The translations under genes and the position numbers were made by a program. Positions 7,767-17,411 of a stretch of 64,000 bases of DNA are shown one piece after another. The notes under the pieces are model-generated. The model saw only the letters and a program-made list of their open reading frames with translations. It searched no databases and was not told the DNA's origin. Each line of letters opens with the position of its first letter. The first letter of the stretch is position 1. The stretch comes from TK10-74A sp965209205. GTDB lineage: Bacteria > Chloroflexota > Dehalococcoidia > Bin125. The DNA lies in assembly GCA_965209205.1 (NCBI GenBank), contig CBDBQC010000003.1:434001-498000 (forward strand), in the 5' to 3' direction.

Positions 7767-9044
7767 TCAGGAGGCGTGGCACGAGGCGGCGCCGGTCGCG
7801 TGGCGTTCGAGCAGATCCTCGTAGACGTCGACGATCTGCGCGGCGACGACGTCCCAGTCGAACTGGCGCACCGAGGCGGGGGCGGCGGCGGCGAAGCGGG
7901 CGCGCAGGTCGTCGTTAGCGAGCAGCGCTTCCAGCCGCTCGGCGAAGGGCTCGGGGCAGCGCCACGAGATGAGGTGGCCGGTCTGGCCGTCGCGGACGGT
8001 GTATTGCAGGCCGCCGACGCGGGTCGCGATGACGGGCGTGCCGCAGGCCAGCGCCTCGACCGCGACGAGGCCGAAGCTCTCGTAGTACGAGGGCACGACG
8101 CAGACGTCGGCGGCGCGATAGTACTGGGCCAGGGTGTCGCGATCGACGGCGTCGACGAAGTGGATGCGCTCGCCGGCGCCCTGGGCGACCGCGAGCGCGC
8201 GCAGCCGCGCCCGTTCGGGGGCGTCGGCCTGGTCGCCGCCGACGATGACGACGTGCAGCGGCGGCTCGACATCGGCCAGGGCGGCCGCGCGGACAAGGAT
8301 ATCGACGCCCTTGAGCCGCTCCAGCCGTCCCACGAAGAGCGCCGTGGGCGCGACGGGGAGCCCCAGCGCGCGCCGGGCGGCGGCGCGGTCGCGCGGGGGA
8401 TCGGCGGGGCGGAAGCGCTCCAGGTCGACGCCGCCCGGCACGACGCTGACGCAGTCGGCGTCGGCGCCGTAGAGCTCGACCAGGAAGCTCTTCTCGTGCG
8501 GGGTGGCGCAGATCAGGCGGTCGGCCCGCGCGACGATGCCGCGCTCGGCGTCGATGCGCAGGGCCGGCTCCCGTTCGGCGCGGCGGGCGCGGTTCTTGAC
8601 CTCGCCCAGGGTGTGGAACATCGCGACGTGGGGGCGGCGCCAGTCGTCGGCCAGGGCCATGCCGGTGATCGCGGAGATCCAGTAGTGGGAGTGGATGAGG
8701 TCGTAGGGGGCGCCGAAGCCGGCGGGCTCGGCATCCTGCGCGACGAAGGCCTGGACGCCGGCGCGGAACTCGGCCTCCACGGCGTACACGTCGAGCGGGG
8801 GGAGGGGGGCGGGGGGGCCGGCGCGGACGTGGACAACGCGCACGTTGCGGTCGAGGGGCACGATGGTGGGCAGCGCCGGGTCGTCGCGGCGCGTGAAGAT
8901 ATCGACGCGGCGGCCGGAGCGGCCGAGCCGCCGGGTGAGGGCGTCGATGTAGACGTTCATGCCGCCGGCCTTGGTCGTGCCCGGCACGGCCAGCGGCGAG
9001 GAGTGGGTGCTGAGGAACGCGAGGCGTTGCAGGTGGTGCGACAT
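7767..9044 (-). CDS. GT4 family glycosyltransferase, MshA-like
   Basis: A GT-B retaining glycosyltransferase of 425 residues. The N-terminal half has the MshA/sucrose-synthase-like opening (STHSSPLAVPG, then GGMNVYI and VDIFTRR). The C-terminal half has VPGGVDLERF, LFVGRLERLKG and the EX7E motif in ESFGLVAVE. In MshA this fold transfers GlcNAc from UDP-GlcNAc to inositol phosphate. With a PIG-L deacetylase directly downstream, the same kind of product is suggested but not shown. The start overlaps the stop of the FemAB-like gene by one base (TGATG), so translation is coupled. Confidence 0.88.
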   Translation of the reverse strand: MSHHLQRLAFLSTHSSPLAVPGTTKAGGMNVYIDALTRRLGRSGRRVDIFTRRDDPALPTIVPLDRNVRVVHVRAGPPAPLPPLDVYAVEAEFRAGVQAFVAQDAEPAGFGAPYDLIHSHYWISAITGMALADDWRRPHVAMFHTLGEVKNRARRAEREPALRIDAERGIVARADRLICATPHEKSFLVELYGADADCVSVVPGGVDLERFRPADPPRDRAAARRALGLPVAPTALFVGRLERLKGVDILVRAAALADVEPPLHVVIVGGDQADAPERARLRALAVAQGAGERIHFVDAVDRDTLAQYYRAADVCVVPSYYESFGLVAVEALACGTPVIATRVGGLQYTVRDGQTGHLISWRCPEPFAERLEALLANDDLRARFAAAAPASVRQFDWDVVAAQIVDVYEDLLERHATGAASCHAS

Positions 9045-10057
9045 CAGGCGCTCCCTCCGCCGGCGGGGCCGCGCCGCAGAACCAGGCGCGTGACCGGGCT
9101 GGGCTTCGCGCCGAGTTGGAACTTGTAGGGCTCCTCGCCGCGCAGGAAGTTGACCCGCACCAGCCCCCGCTCGATGGCGTCCCGCACGACGAACACCTTG
9201 GAGGCGAGGCCCACGGAGAGTTCGCGGCAGTCGGGGTCGTAGCCGCTGTTGTACATCTGCAGTTCCCCGTCGGCGAGGAAGCAGAGCACCGCCGCCACGC
9301 GCTTGCCGTCGACGTGGAAGAAGTAGAGCCGCAGCAGCCCGGCCGGGGCCATGGCCGCCGTCAGGCGCCGAAAGAAGTTGGCCATGCGCGGGGTCAGGAA
9401 GCCGGCCTTATCGGCGCGGGAGGCGGCCATCAGGGCCAGGAACTCGGGCAGCGCCGCGATCAGCGTCTCCGGCTCGTCGATCGCCTCCAGGGCGACCGTC
9501 GCGCCGCCGTCGAGCAGGTTGCGCATCTTGCGCCGCACCTCACGCCGGTGGCGCGTCTTGATGCCGGCCAGGTAGCCGTCCCAGTCGGGCGCGAGTTGGA
9601 GCACGGGGCAGACGGCCTCGGGCTCGGAGCGGACGTCCCAGCCCCGCGCGGCGGCGGCCGCCGGCAGCCGCGTCAGCGTGCCGGAGCCGTGCGGCAGGCC
9701 GGGCAGCGTCAGCGATGTCGCAGCGGCGGTGTCGAGGTGGTCGAGCAGCGCGCCGACGACGACGTCCTCACGGCCCGGGATCGCGACGATGTCCATGTAG
9801 TCGCAGACGTCCGGGTCGCCGACGAGGGCCAGGCCGGCGTCGTGGCGCATGAGGGGCAGCACCCCGATCAGCCCGCCGCCGTCGCGGACCGCCTGCAGGT
9901 CGATGCGACAGTCGGAGTCCGCGGCGCAGGCATCCCACCACGCGGACTGGAACTGGGGCGTGGCGAACGCCCCGGCGGGCGGGCGGGCGGCGGCCAGCAG
10001 GGCCTCCCACTCCGGGGCGACGCTGGCCCAGTCGGCGGGGAGAGTCGTGACGCTCAT
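9044..10057 (-). CDS. FemAB/BioF2-like (GNAT-fold) acyltransferase
   Basis: A 337-residue protein of the CelD/BioF2-like acetyltransferase family. Its N-terminal half is diverged. The C-terminal half has the family signature: a basic RHRREVRRKMRNL segment, AAVLCFLADGELQMYNSGYDPDCRELSVG, and the end motif FLRGEEPYKFQLGAK. These proteins usually act in cell-envelope or polysaccharide modification with acyl-CoA or aminoacyl donors. It sits between folE (10 bp upstream) and the glycosyltransferase it is coupled to, and could supply the acylation step of the same glycoside pathway. The substrate is unknown. Confidence 0.82.
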   Translation of the reverse strand: MSVTTLPADWASVAPEWEALLAAARPPAGAFATPQFQSAWWDACAADSDCRIDLQAVRDGGGLIGVLPLMRHDAGLALVGDPDVCDYMDIVAIPGREDVVVGALLDHLDTAAATSLTLPGLPHGSGTLTRLPAAAAARGWDVRSEPEAVCPVLQLAPDWDGYLAGIKTRHRREVRRKMRNLLDGGATVALEAIDEPETLIAALPEFLALMAASRADKAGFLTPRMANFFRRLTAAMAPAGLLRLYFFHVDGKRVAAVLCFLADGELQMYNSGYDPDCRELSVGLASKVFVVRDAIERGLVRVNFLRGEEPYKFQLGAKPSPVTRLVLRRGPAGGGSA

Positions 10058-10067
10058 CGGCGAGGCC

Positions 10068-10667
10068 TCACCGGCCCAGGGGGCCGATCAGGGCGAGGAA
10101 CTCGGTGCGGGTCTCGGGCTGCGACTGGAAGGTGCCGCGCATCGCAGAGGTGACCATGCGGCTGCCCGGCTTCTTGATGCCCCGCATCGTCATGCAGAGG
10201 TGCTCGGCCTGCACCGCGACGGCGACGCCGTCCGGCTGCAACGCGTCGATCAGGGTGTCGGCGATCTGCGAGGTGAGGCGCTCCTGCAGCTGCGGCCGGC
10301 GGGCGACCGAGTCGACCAGCCGCGCGAGCTTGCTGATCCCGACGACGCGGCCACGGGGCACGTAGGCGACGTGGGCGCTGCCGTGGAAGGGCAGCAAGTG
10401 ATGCTCGCACATCGAGAAGAAGGGGATGTCGCGCAGGATGACCATCTCATCGTGGCCCTCCTCGAAGCCGACCCGCAGCAGCGAGGCCGGATCGGCGTGC
10501 ATACCCGCGAAGACCTCGGCGTAGGCGTCGGCGATGCGTCGGGGAGTGTCGCGCAGGCCCTCGCGGTCGGGGTCCTCGCCGATCGCGACCAGCAGTTCGC
10601 GCACGGCAGCCTGCACGCGCCCCCGGTCGAGGGCGGTGCCGGTCGTCGTATCGCGGTCGAGGGTCAT
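10068..10667 (-). CDS. folE: GTP cyclohydrolase I
   Basis: FolE converts GTP to dihydroneopterin triphosphate, the first step of folate synthesis. The 199-residue product carries the zinc/active-site motifs SMCEHHLLPF and AEHLCMTMRGI (with the second Cys ligand), and GISKLARLV. Length is normal for the family. The later steps (FolP-FolK fusion) are encoded at 41.7 kb. It heads the run folE, FemAB-like, GT4, although no functional tie to those genes is obvious. Confidence 0.97.
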   Translation of the reverse strand: MTLDRDTTTGTALDRGRVQAAVRELLVAIGEDPDREGLRDTPRRIADAYAEVFAGMHADPASLLRVGFEEGHDEMVILRDIPFFSMCEHHLLPFHGSAHVAYVPRGRVVGISKLARLVDSVARRPQLQERLTSQIADTLIDALQPDGVAVAVQAEHLCMTMRGIKKPGSRMVTSAMRGTFQSQPETRTEFLALIGPLGR

Positions 10668-10857
10668 GGCATCCCCGCTGCCGTGGACGTGCTCGTCGCG
10701 GCGCAGCCGGTCGGCCGGGAATCGGCCGGCCCGCCTAGTCGCCGCGCCCAGCCTAGCGGACGCGAGCGCCCCGGCCTGTCGCGCCGGGGCGCGCCGGCAA
10801 ATCGATCCGCGACGCGTCGGGCCGGCGCGCCGACGCTCCAGTGTGCGGGCCGGATCG

Positions 10858-11952
10858 TCAGGCGAGCGCCGCCTCGACGGCGTCGATGTCCACCGGCACG
10901 TCGCGGACGTCGGCTTCGACGGAGAGCGCCGTCTCGGGGTCCTTGAGCCCGGAGCCGGTAATCACGCAGACGATGCGCGCGCCGGTGCAGTCGACGCCGC
11001 GCTCGGGCAGGGCGAGGAGCCCGGCCACGGAGGCCGCGGAGGCGGGCTCGCAGAAGACGCCCTCCTCGCGGGCGAGGTGGCGGTAGGCGTCGAGGATCTG
11101 GGTGTCGGTGACGGCTTGGATGTCGCCGCCGGAGGCGTCGCGCGCGTTGATGGCGCCGCGCCAGGAGGCGGGATTGCCGATGCGGATCGCGGTCGCGACG
11201 GTCTCGGGGTGCTCGACGATCGCGCCGGAGACGATGGGGGCGGCGCCGGCGGCCTGGAAGCCGAACATGCGCGGCGGCCGGGTGAGCCGCTCCTCGGCCT
11301 GATAGTCGCGGTAGCCCATCCAGTAGGCGGTGATGTTGCCGGCGTTGCCGACGGGCATGCAGTGCAGGTCGGGGGCATCGCCGAGGGCATCGACGATCTC
11401 GAAGGCGCCGGTCTTCTGACCCTGGATGCGGTGCGGATTGACCGAGTTGACGAGCGCGATGGAGTGGCGGGCCGTGATCTCCTGGGCCAGGCCGAGGGCG
11501 TCGTCGAAGGAGCCCTGGACGGCCAGGATGCGCGCGCCGTGCGCGATCGCCTGGGCCAGCTTGCCCTGCGCGATGGAGCCGCGCGGGACCAGCACGTAGA
11601 CCGCCAGCCCCATGCGCGCGGCGTAGGCGGCGGCCGAGGCGCTGGTGTTGCCCGTCGAGGCGCAGAGCACGGCCTGATGACCGTCTTCGATCGCCTTGGC
11701 GACCGCCAGCACCATGCCTCGGTCCTTGAAGGAGCCGGTGGGGTTGCAGGACTCGAGCTTGAGATGTACCGCCGCGGCGCCGGTCGCCCGCTCCAGCGAG
11801 GGCGCGCGGACGAGTGGGGTCGCGCCCTCGCCCAGGGTGATGCGGGGCGTGGCGTCGGTCAGGGGCAGGTACGCGGCGTAGCGAGCGATGATGCCGGCGG
11901 AGGCGCCGGAGGCCGGGTCCGCCGCGAGACGTGCGTCGGCCAGGTCAGGCAT
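10858..11952 (-). CDS. thrC: Threonine synthase
   Basis: A PLP enzyme turning O-phosphohomoserine into threonine. The 364-residue product has the PLP lysine in NPTGSFKDRG, ASTGNTSASAAAYAA, the phosphate loop PVGNAGNITAYW and the late SGLKDP motif. It is of the short class typical of Gram-positives and Chloroflexota. The start overlaps the coiled-coil gene by 8 bp, placing it in a hom/coiled-coil/thrC unit. A gap of about 190 bp then separates it from folE. Confidence 0.96.
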   Translation of the reverse strand: MPDLADARLAADPASGASAGIIARYAAYLPLTDATPRITLGEGATPLVRAPSLERATGAAAVHLKLESCNPTGSFKDRGMVLAVAKAIEDGHQAVLCASTGNTSASAAAYAARMGLAVYVLVPRGSIAQGKLAQAIAHGARILAVQGSFDDALGLAQEITARHSIALVNSVNPHRIQGQKTGAFEIVDALGDAPDLHCMPVGNAGNITAYWMGYRDYQAEERLTRPPRMFGFQAAGAAPIVSGAIVEHPETVATAIRIGNPASWRGAINARDASGGDIQAVTDTQILDAYRHLAREEGVFCEPASAASVAGLLALPERGVDCTGARIVCVITGSGLKDPETALSVEADVRDVPVDIDAVEAALA

Positions 11953-12964
11953 TGCGGCTCTCGGCCTGCTGGCGGATGTGGCCGCGGATCTCGCGGACCT
12001 CCTGCTCGAGGTCCGCGATCTGCCGACGGCGCAGCTTCTCCTGGAAGCCCAGGAGCCGTTCCGTGTCGCGTTGGAGCAGCTTCCGCAGGTCGTCGAAGGC
12101 GGCGCGGATTTCGGTCAAGCCGCGCTCCTGCTGCTCGGACCGGGTGCGGGCCCGTTCCAGCGATCGCTCGAACTCGCCGAAGCGGGCCTGGATCTGCTCG
12201 TGCTCGCTTTGCATCGTGCTGACCCGGGCCAGCGCGGCTTCGTTGTCGACGCGCATGCTTTCGAAGCGATCGCGCAGGGCGTGCGTCTCCTCCTGTGATC
12301 GCTCGCTGTCCTCCTGGCGCTGTTGCACGCGTCGGGCCAACTCGGTGAACCGCTCCATGCGGTCACCGATCTCGGCGAAGAGGCGCTCGTGTCCCTCGAT
12401 TTCGGCGCTGGCGGTCCGGCCGTCGTCCTGCACGCGGCGCAGGGCCTCGCCGAGGGCGGCCAGGCGGGCATCGAGTCCGGCGACGTGGAGGTCGCTCTGC
12501 TCCAGGCGCTGCCCGACGACGGACATCGTCTCCTGGGCGCGCTGCGACATCTCCTCGGCGACGTGGACCTTTTCCGCGCCGGTCAGCGCAGCCTGCTCGG
12601 CGAACTCGGTGCGGCGGCGCAACTCGGCGCGCTCGTCGCGTTCGGCCTGCATCTCCGCGCGCAACTGCCGGGCCAGGAGCTCCATCTGTTCGGACTCCTG
12701 GCCCAGAGCGGCCTGCGTGCGCTCGGCGCGTTCGCGCAGCAGACGGACCTCCTCGGGCAGGTCGGACAGGATCTGCAGCTGCGCCACCACGTTCGCCGCG
12801 CCGCCTTCGGCGCGCTGGACGGCCTCGCTGATCTGCCACAAGCGGGTGCGATCCTCCTGCGCTTGCGCTTCGGCCTGGGCGAGCTTGGCCTTGAGGCCGC
12901 CGACTTCGGCCTCCAGCCAATCCACCACGCCGGCCAGTTGTTCGGGGTCTTGTGGGGTGGTCAC
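11945..12964 (-). CDS. Coiled-coil protein of unknown function between hom and thrC
   Basis: The 339-residue product is almost entirely predicted coiled coil, rich in Glu, Gln, Arg and Ala with heptad-like spacing from about residue 20 to the end. It has no membrane segment, signal peptide, cysteine or catalytic motif I can see. It overlaps hom upstream by four bases (GTGA) and thrC downstream by eight, so it is cotranslated with two threonine enzymes without being a known part of that pathway. It may be a structural or scaffold protein; there is no evidence for a specific role. Confidence 0.75.
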   Translation of the reverse strand: MTTPQDPEQLAGVVDWLEAEVGGLKAKLAQAEAQAQEDRTRLWQISEAVQRAEGGAANVVAQLQILSDLPEEVRLLRERAERTQAALGQESEQMELLARQLRAEMQAERDERAELRRRTEFAEQAALTGAEKVHVAEEMSQRAQETMSVVGQRLEQSDLHVAGLDARLAALGEALRRVQDDGRTASAEIEGHERLFAEIGDRMERFTELARRVQQRQEDSERSQEETHALRDRFESMRVDNEAALARVSTMQSEHEQIQARFGEFERSLERARTRSEQQERGLTEIRAAFDDLRKLLQRDTERLLGFQEKLRRRQIADLEQEVREIRGHIRQQAESRNA

Positions 12965-14316
12965 GGGCTGCTCCCAATCCGGATGCGGACCGCCAAGTCG
13001 CGGACCACGTCCAGCATGGCGGCCGTCGCCATGAAGCGATCGACATCCGACTCGCGGGCCTCGTGGGTCGTGATGATGAGTTCCGCGGTTCCCGCCACCG
13101 CGTCCGCCTCGACCTGCAGCAGGGAGGCGATGCTGATGTGATTGGTGGCGAAGACACGGCCGATCTCGGCCATCACGCCGGGGCGGTCGCGGACCAGCAC
13201 GCGCAGATAGTACCGCATGCGCAGGTCACCCCGGCGCACGAACGTGGGCGCCGCCACCGCCGTACCCGCCGCCGGCGCGCCGGCCGCGGGACGGCGCGCG
13301 CCCGCGCGGACGCCGTTGGAGACGATGTCGAGCAGATCCGCCACGACCGCGCTCGTCGTGGGGCGCGACCCCGCCCCCTCCCCCTCGAAGATGGCGCGGC
13401 CCAGCAGGTCGCCCTCCACGGCGACCGCGTTGAGCACGCCGTCGACGCGCGCCAGGGGGTCGTGAGAGTCCAGCAGCGTGGGATGCACGCGCACGTCCAG
13501 CGCGCCGGCGGCGTCGCGGCCGGCGATGGCGAGCAGCCGGATGACGTAGCCCAAGTCGGCGGCATAGCGGAAATCCCCGGCGCTGAGGGCAGTGATGCCT
13601 TCGTGGTAGACATCGTCCGGTCGCACGCTGGTGTGGAAGGCGAGGCTGGCGAGGATCGCGAGCTTGAAGGCGGCGTCGATGCCCTCGACATCGCTGCGGG
13701 GGTCGGCTTCCGCGTAGCCCCGGCGCTGCGCCTCGGCGAGGGCGGCGTCGTAGGACATCCCGTCCTGCGCCATGGCGGTCAGGATGAAGTTGGTCGTGCC
13801 GTTGATGATCGCCTGGAGCGAGCGGACTTCGTTGGCCTGCAGGTCGCGCGTGAGGGGGGCGATGATCGGGATGCCGCCGCCCACACTGGCCTCGTAGAGC
13901 AGCGCGACGCCGTGGTCCTGCGCCAGCGCCAGCAGCTCCGGGCCGCGGCGGGCCATTACTTCCTTGTTGGCCGTGACGACCGACTTGCCCGCCCGCAGCG
14001 CCGCCGCGATGCAGTCCGCGGCGGGCGCCATGCCGCCCATGAGCTCGACCACGATGTCGATGTCGTCGCGGGTGGCGAGCGCCAGCGGGTCGTCGCCGAG
14101 CAGCGCCGCGTCGACCCCGGGGCGGGCCCGGGCGCCGTCGCGCACGGCGATGCCACCGATCTCGATCGCGTGCCCCGAGCGCTGGGCGTAGGTCGTCGCG
14201 TTCTCGCGCAGGGCGTCATGGACGCCGCGCCCCACGACACCGAGACCGAGCAGGCCGACCCGGACCGTGCCGGGGCCGGAGGATTCCTGCGAAGCGGCCA
14301 TTGCGTGCGCGCCCAT
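12961..14316 (-). CDS. hom: Homoserine dehydrogenase with C-terminal ACT domain
   Basis: Hom reduces aspartate semialdehyde to homoserine. The 451-residue product has the Rossmann motif GLLGLGVVGRGV (about 21-32), VELMGG, TANKEVMA, the substrate segment AIINGTTNFIL and AEADPRSDVEGIDAAFKLAIL. The catalytic lysine is in the last of these. Residues about 365-445 form an ACT domain (RDRPGVMAEIGRVF), the usual site of threonine feedback inhibition. It starts 17 bp after rpsR, so it may be read from the rpsF operon. A short Ala/Gly insert (about 330-345) precedes the ACT domain. Confidence 0.96.
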   Translation of the reverse strand: MGAHAMAASQESSGPGTVRVGLLGLGVVGRGVHDALRENATTYAQRSGHAIEIGGIAVRDGARARPGVDAALLGDDPLALATRDDIDIVVELMGGMAPAADCIAAALRAGKSVVTANKEVMARRGPELLALAQDHGVALLYEASVGGGIPIIAPLTRDLQANEVRSLQAIINGTTNFILTAMAQDGMSYDAALAEAQRRGYAEADPRSDVEGIDAAFKLAILASLAFHTSVRPDDVYHEGITALSAGDFRYAADLGYVIRLLAIAGRDAAGALDVRVHPTLLDSHDPLARVDGVLNAVAVEGDLLGRAIFEGEGAGSRPTTSAVVADLLDIVSNGVRAGARRPAAGAPAAGTAVAAPTFVRRGDLRMRYYLRVLVRDRPGVMAEIGRVFATNHISIASLLQVEADAVAGTAELIITTHEARESDVDRFMATAAMLDVVRDLAVRIRIGSSP

Positions 14317-14333
14317 CGCCGCCGGCCGCCCGC

Positions 14334-15068
14334 CTAGGCGGAGGCCTCGGGCGGCGCGGGGGGCTCGGCTGTCTTGGGCGTCTCGGCCGGTGGGTCGTCG
14401 GAGGGGGTGGTGGGGGCCGCGTCCGGTTCCGCAAGGGCAGCTTCTGGCGCCGCAGGGTCAGCTTGCGACGCTGCAAGGGCCGCGTCCGGCGCTGCGCCCG
14501 CGTCGGTCGCGGGGGCGTCGGAGGGGGTGGCGGGGGCCGCCTGCGGTTCCGCAAGGGCAGCTTCTGGCGCCGCAGGGTCAGCGTGTGGAGCTGTAGGGGA
14601 CGCCTCCGGCTCCGGAGTGGGCGCACGGGGTGCTTCGAAGCGGGCGGCGCGGGCCGCCTGCCGGAAGGCCGACGTGGCCCGCAGATGGGAGGCCGTGTAG
14701 GGCAACAGCGCGACGTGACGGGCGCGCTTGATCGCGCGGGTCAGCTTGCGCTGGTCCTTGGCCGTGAGCCCGGTCTTGCGTCGCGGCTCAATCCGGCCCC
14801 GGTCCGAGACGAGCCGGCGCAGCCGGTCGACGTCCTTGTAGTCCATCGTCTCGACTTCGGCCGGGACGAACATGGGGGCCTTGCGACCGCGGCGGCGGCT
14901 GGAGCGTCGGTCGCGATCACGGTCGCGATCGCGATCCCCGTCGCGGTCGCCGCGGTCGCGAGCCCGATCGCGGCCGCCGCCATCCTCGCGGTCGCGGCGC
15001 GGGGGGCCGCCGCGGGGGGGCGGGGTGGGGTTGGAAGCGGGCGCACCCGCTCCGGCATCGGTCGTCAT
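14334..15068 (-). CDS. rpsR: 30S ribosomal protein S18 with long N- and C-terminal extensions
   Basis: S18 pairs with S6 on the 30S platform. The conserved core covers only residues about 61-129 (RKAPMFVPAE, MDYKDVDRLRRLVSDRGRI, RRKTGLTAKDQRKLTRAIKRARHVALLPYT). It is flanked by a 60-residue N-terminal part with Arg-Asp dipeptide repeats and a 115-residue Ala/Pro/Asp/Glu tail, giving 244 residues against about 75-100 normally. The tail contains a DNA-level duplication with a 120-bp period. The ATG at 15068 is preceded by AGAGGAG, which supports this start and includes the N-terminal extension. Order rpsF-ssb-rpsR is standard. Confidence 0.93.
   Translation of the reverse strand: MTTDAGAGAPASNPTPPPRGGPPRRDREDGGGRDRARDRGDRDGDRDRDRDRDRRSSRRRGRKAPMFVPAEVETMDYKDVDRLRRLVSDRGRIEPRRKTGLTAKDQRKLTRAIKRARHVALLPYTASHLRATSAFRQAARAARFEAPRAPTPEPEASPTAPHADPAAPEAALAEPQAAPATPSDAPATDAGAAPDAALAASQADPAAPEAALAEPDAAPTTPSDDPPAETPKTAEPPAPPEASA
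14401..14617. repeat. 120-bp-period direct duplication inside rpsR
   Basis: Bases 14401-14460 and 14521-14580 differ at only a few positions, and the similarity continues more weakly to about 14497 and 14617. Both copies are read in the S18 frame and encode the same Ala/Pro/Glu stretch (DPAAPEAALAEP). A shorter period of about 36 bp is visible within each unit. This looks like recent tandem expansion of a disordered tail. Confidence 0.75.
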
Positions 15069-15143
15069 GGGCGGTCTCCTCTGGAATCCCCCAGCGCAAC
15101 CGGCGCCGCCACGCGGCGACGCGCCGGTCTTGGGAGGGATGCC

Positions 15144-15563
15144 CTATTCAAAGGGCAGGTCGTCGGGGTCCACGCTGCCGCCGGAGGGGGCAGCGCCGGG
15201 ACTCCCGGAACCACCATCGTAGTTACCGCCCCCGCGACGGTCGAGAAACTGGACATCCCGGGCGATGACTTCGGTGGTGAAGCGGCGCTGCCCGTCCCTG
15301 TCCTGCCACTCGCGGGTCTGCAGGCGGCCCTCGACGTAGATCTGGCTGCCCTTGGAGAGGTATTGGCTGACGCGCTCCGCGAGTTGCGCCCAGGCGACGA
15401 CCCGCACCCACTCGGTCTCCTCGCGGCGCTCCCCGTCCTGCGTGGTGTAGACGCGATTGCAGGCGACGCGCATCGTCGCGACGGCGCGGCCGTTGGCGGT
15501 GAAGCGCATCTCCGGGTCGGCGCCCAGGTTGCCGATGATCTGGACTTTATTGAGGCTGGCCAT
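15144..15563 (-). CDS. ssb: Single-stranded DNA-binding protein
   Basis: SSB coats single-stranded DNA during replication and repair. The 139-residue product has a complete OB fold (MASLNKVQIIGNLGADPEMRF, TEWVRVVAWAQLAERVSQYLSKG, IYVEGRLQTREW) to about residue 108. A short Gly/Ser linker leads to the acidic tip DPDDLPFE that recruits partner proteins. It lies between rpsF and rpsR in the common bacterial order and is normal in length. Confidence 0.97.
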   Translation of the reverse strand: MASLNKVQIIGNLGADPEMRFTANGRAVATMRVACNRVYTTQDGERREETEWVRVVAWAQLAERVSQYLSKGSQIYVEGRLQTREWQDRDGQRRFTTEVIARDVQFLDRRGGGNYDGGSGSPGAAPSGGSVDPDDLPFE

Positions 15564-15622
15564 GGCGGTGTCCGTCTCCGCCCCCGCGGCCCGCTCGCGC
15601 CGGTGCGCGGGCGGCGGGGGAG

Positions 15623-15916
15623 CTAGTCGTCGGTGCGGACGATGAGGTGCCGCAGCACGCTCTCATCGATGCGCAGCGTCCGCTCGACTTCCGGGTTGCC
15701 GGCGCCGTCCTCGCTGGTGAACTCCGTGATCAGGTAGTGCCCCTCGAAGTTGCGGCGGATGGGGTACGCCAGGCGGCGGCGGCCCCAGTCGATCACCTCG
15801 GTGACGTTGCCGCCGTTCTCGCTGACGAGGCTGCGCAGCCCCTCCATGCGGTCGGGGATCTGCTCGGCGTTCACGTCGCCGCTGAGGACGACCATCATTT
15901 CGTAGGCTCTTGCCAC
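15623..15916 (-). CDS. rpsF: 30S ribosomal protein S6
   Basis: S6 binds S18 on the 30S platform. I start it at GTG 15916, which gives VARAYEMMVVLS and has AGGAG six bases upstream. The much longer open frame beyond it is antisense-like noise from glyA. The 97-residue product has the conserved GGNVTEVIDWGRRRLAYPI and GHYLITEF strands. It is the first gene of rpsF-ssb-rpsR. No acidic or modified C-terminal tail is present. Confidence 0.95.
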   Translation of the reverse strand: MARAYEMMVVLSGDVNAEQIPDRMEGLRSLVSENGGNVTEVIDWGRRRLAYPIRRNFEGHYLITEFTSEDGAGNPEVERTLRIDESVLRHLIVRTDD

Positions 15917-16062
15917 TGCGCACTCCTGGTTCGCCCGCGGGCCGATCGTCGGGCGGGGGCGGTCATTATAGACAACCTCGGCCGCCGCGGCCCGTTGCGC
16001 GGCACACTCGCGCGGGATTGGGCGGACTCGGCCTGCGATCGGGCCCCGGCCGCGCGGTCGCG

Positions 16063-17325
<1,263 letters not shown>

Positions 17326-17411
17326 GGCGCTCCCTGCGGCGCGCGGGAGCACGACCCCAGCGCCGGGGGCGAGTTTATGGGCGGTCCCGGCCATCGGCAA
17401 TGCGGCCTGAG

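Noticed and set aside
14871..15000. Arg/Ser-rich plus-strand frame and GCGATC-like repeats as a possible repeat element
   Set aside because: The pattern is the reverse of Arg-Asp codon repeats in the N-terminal extension of S18, which has a good Shine-Dalgarno start upstream.
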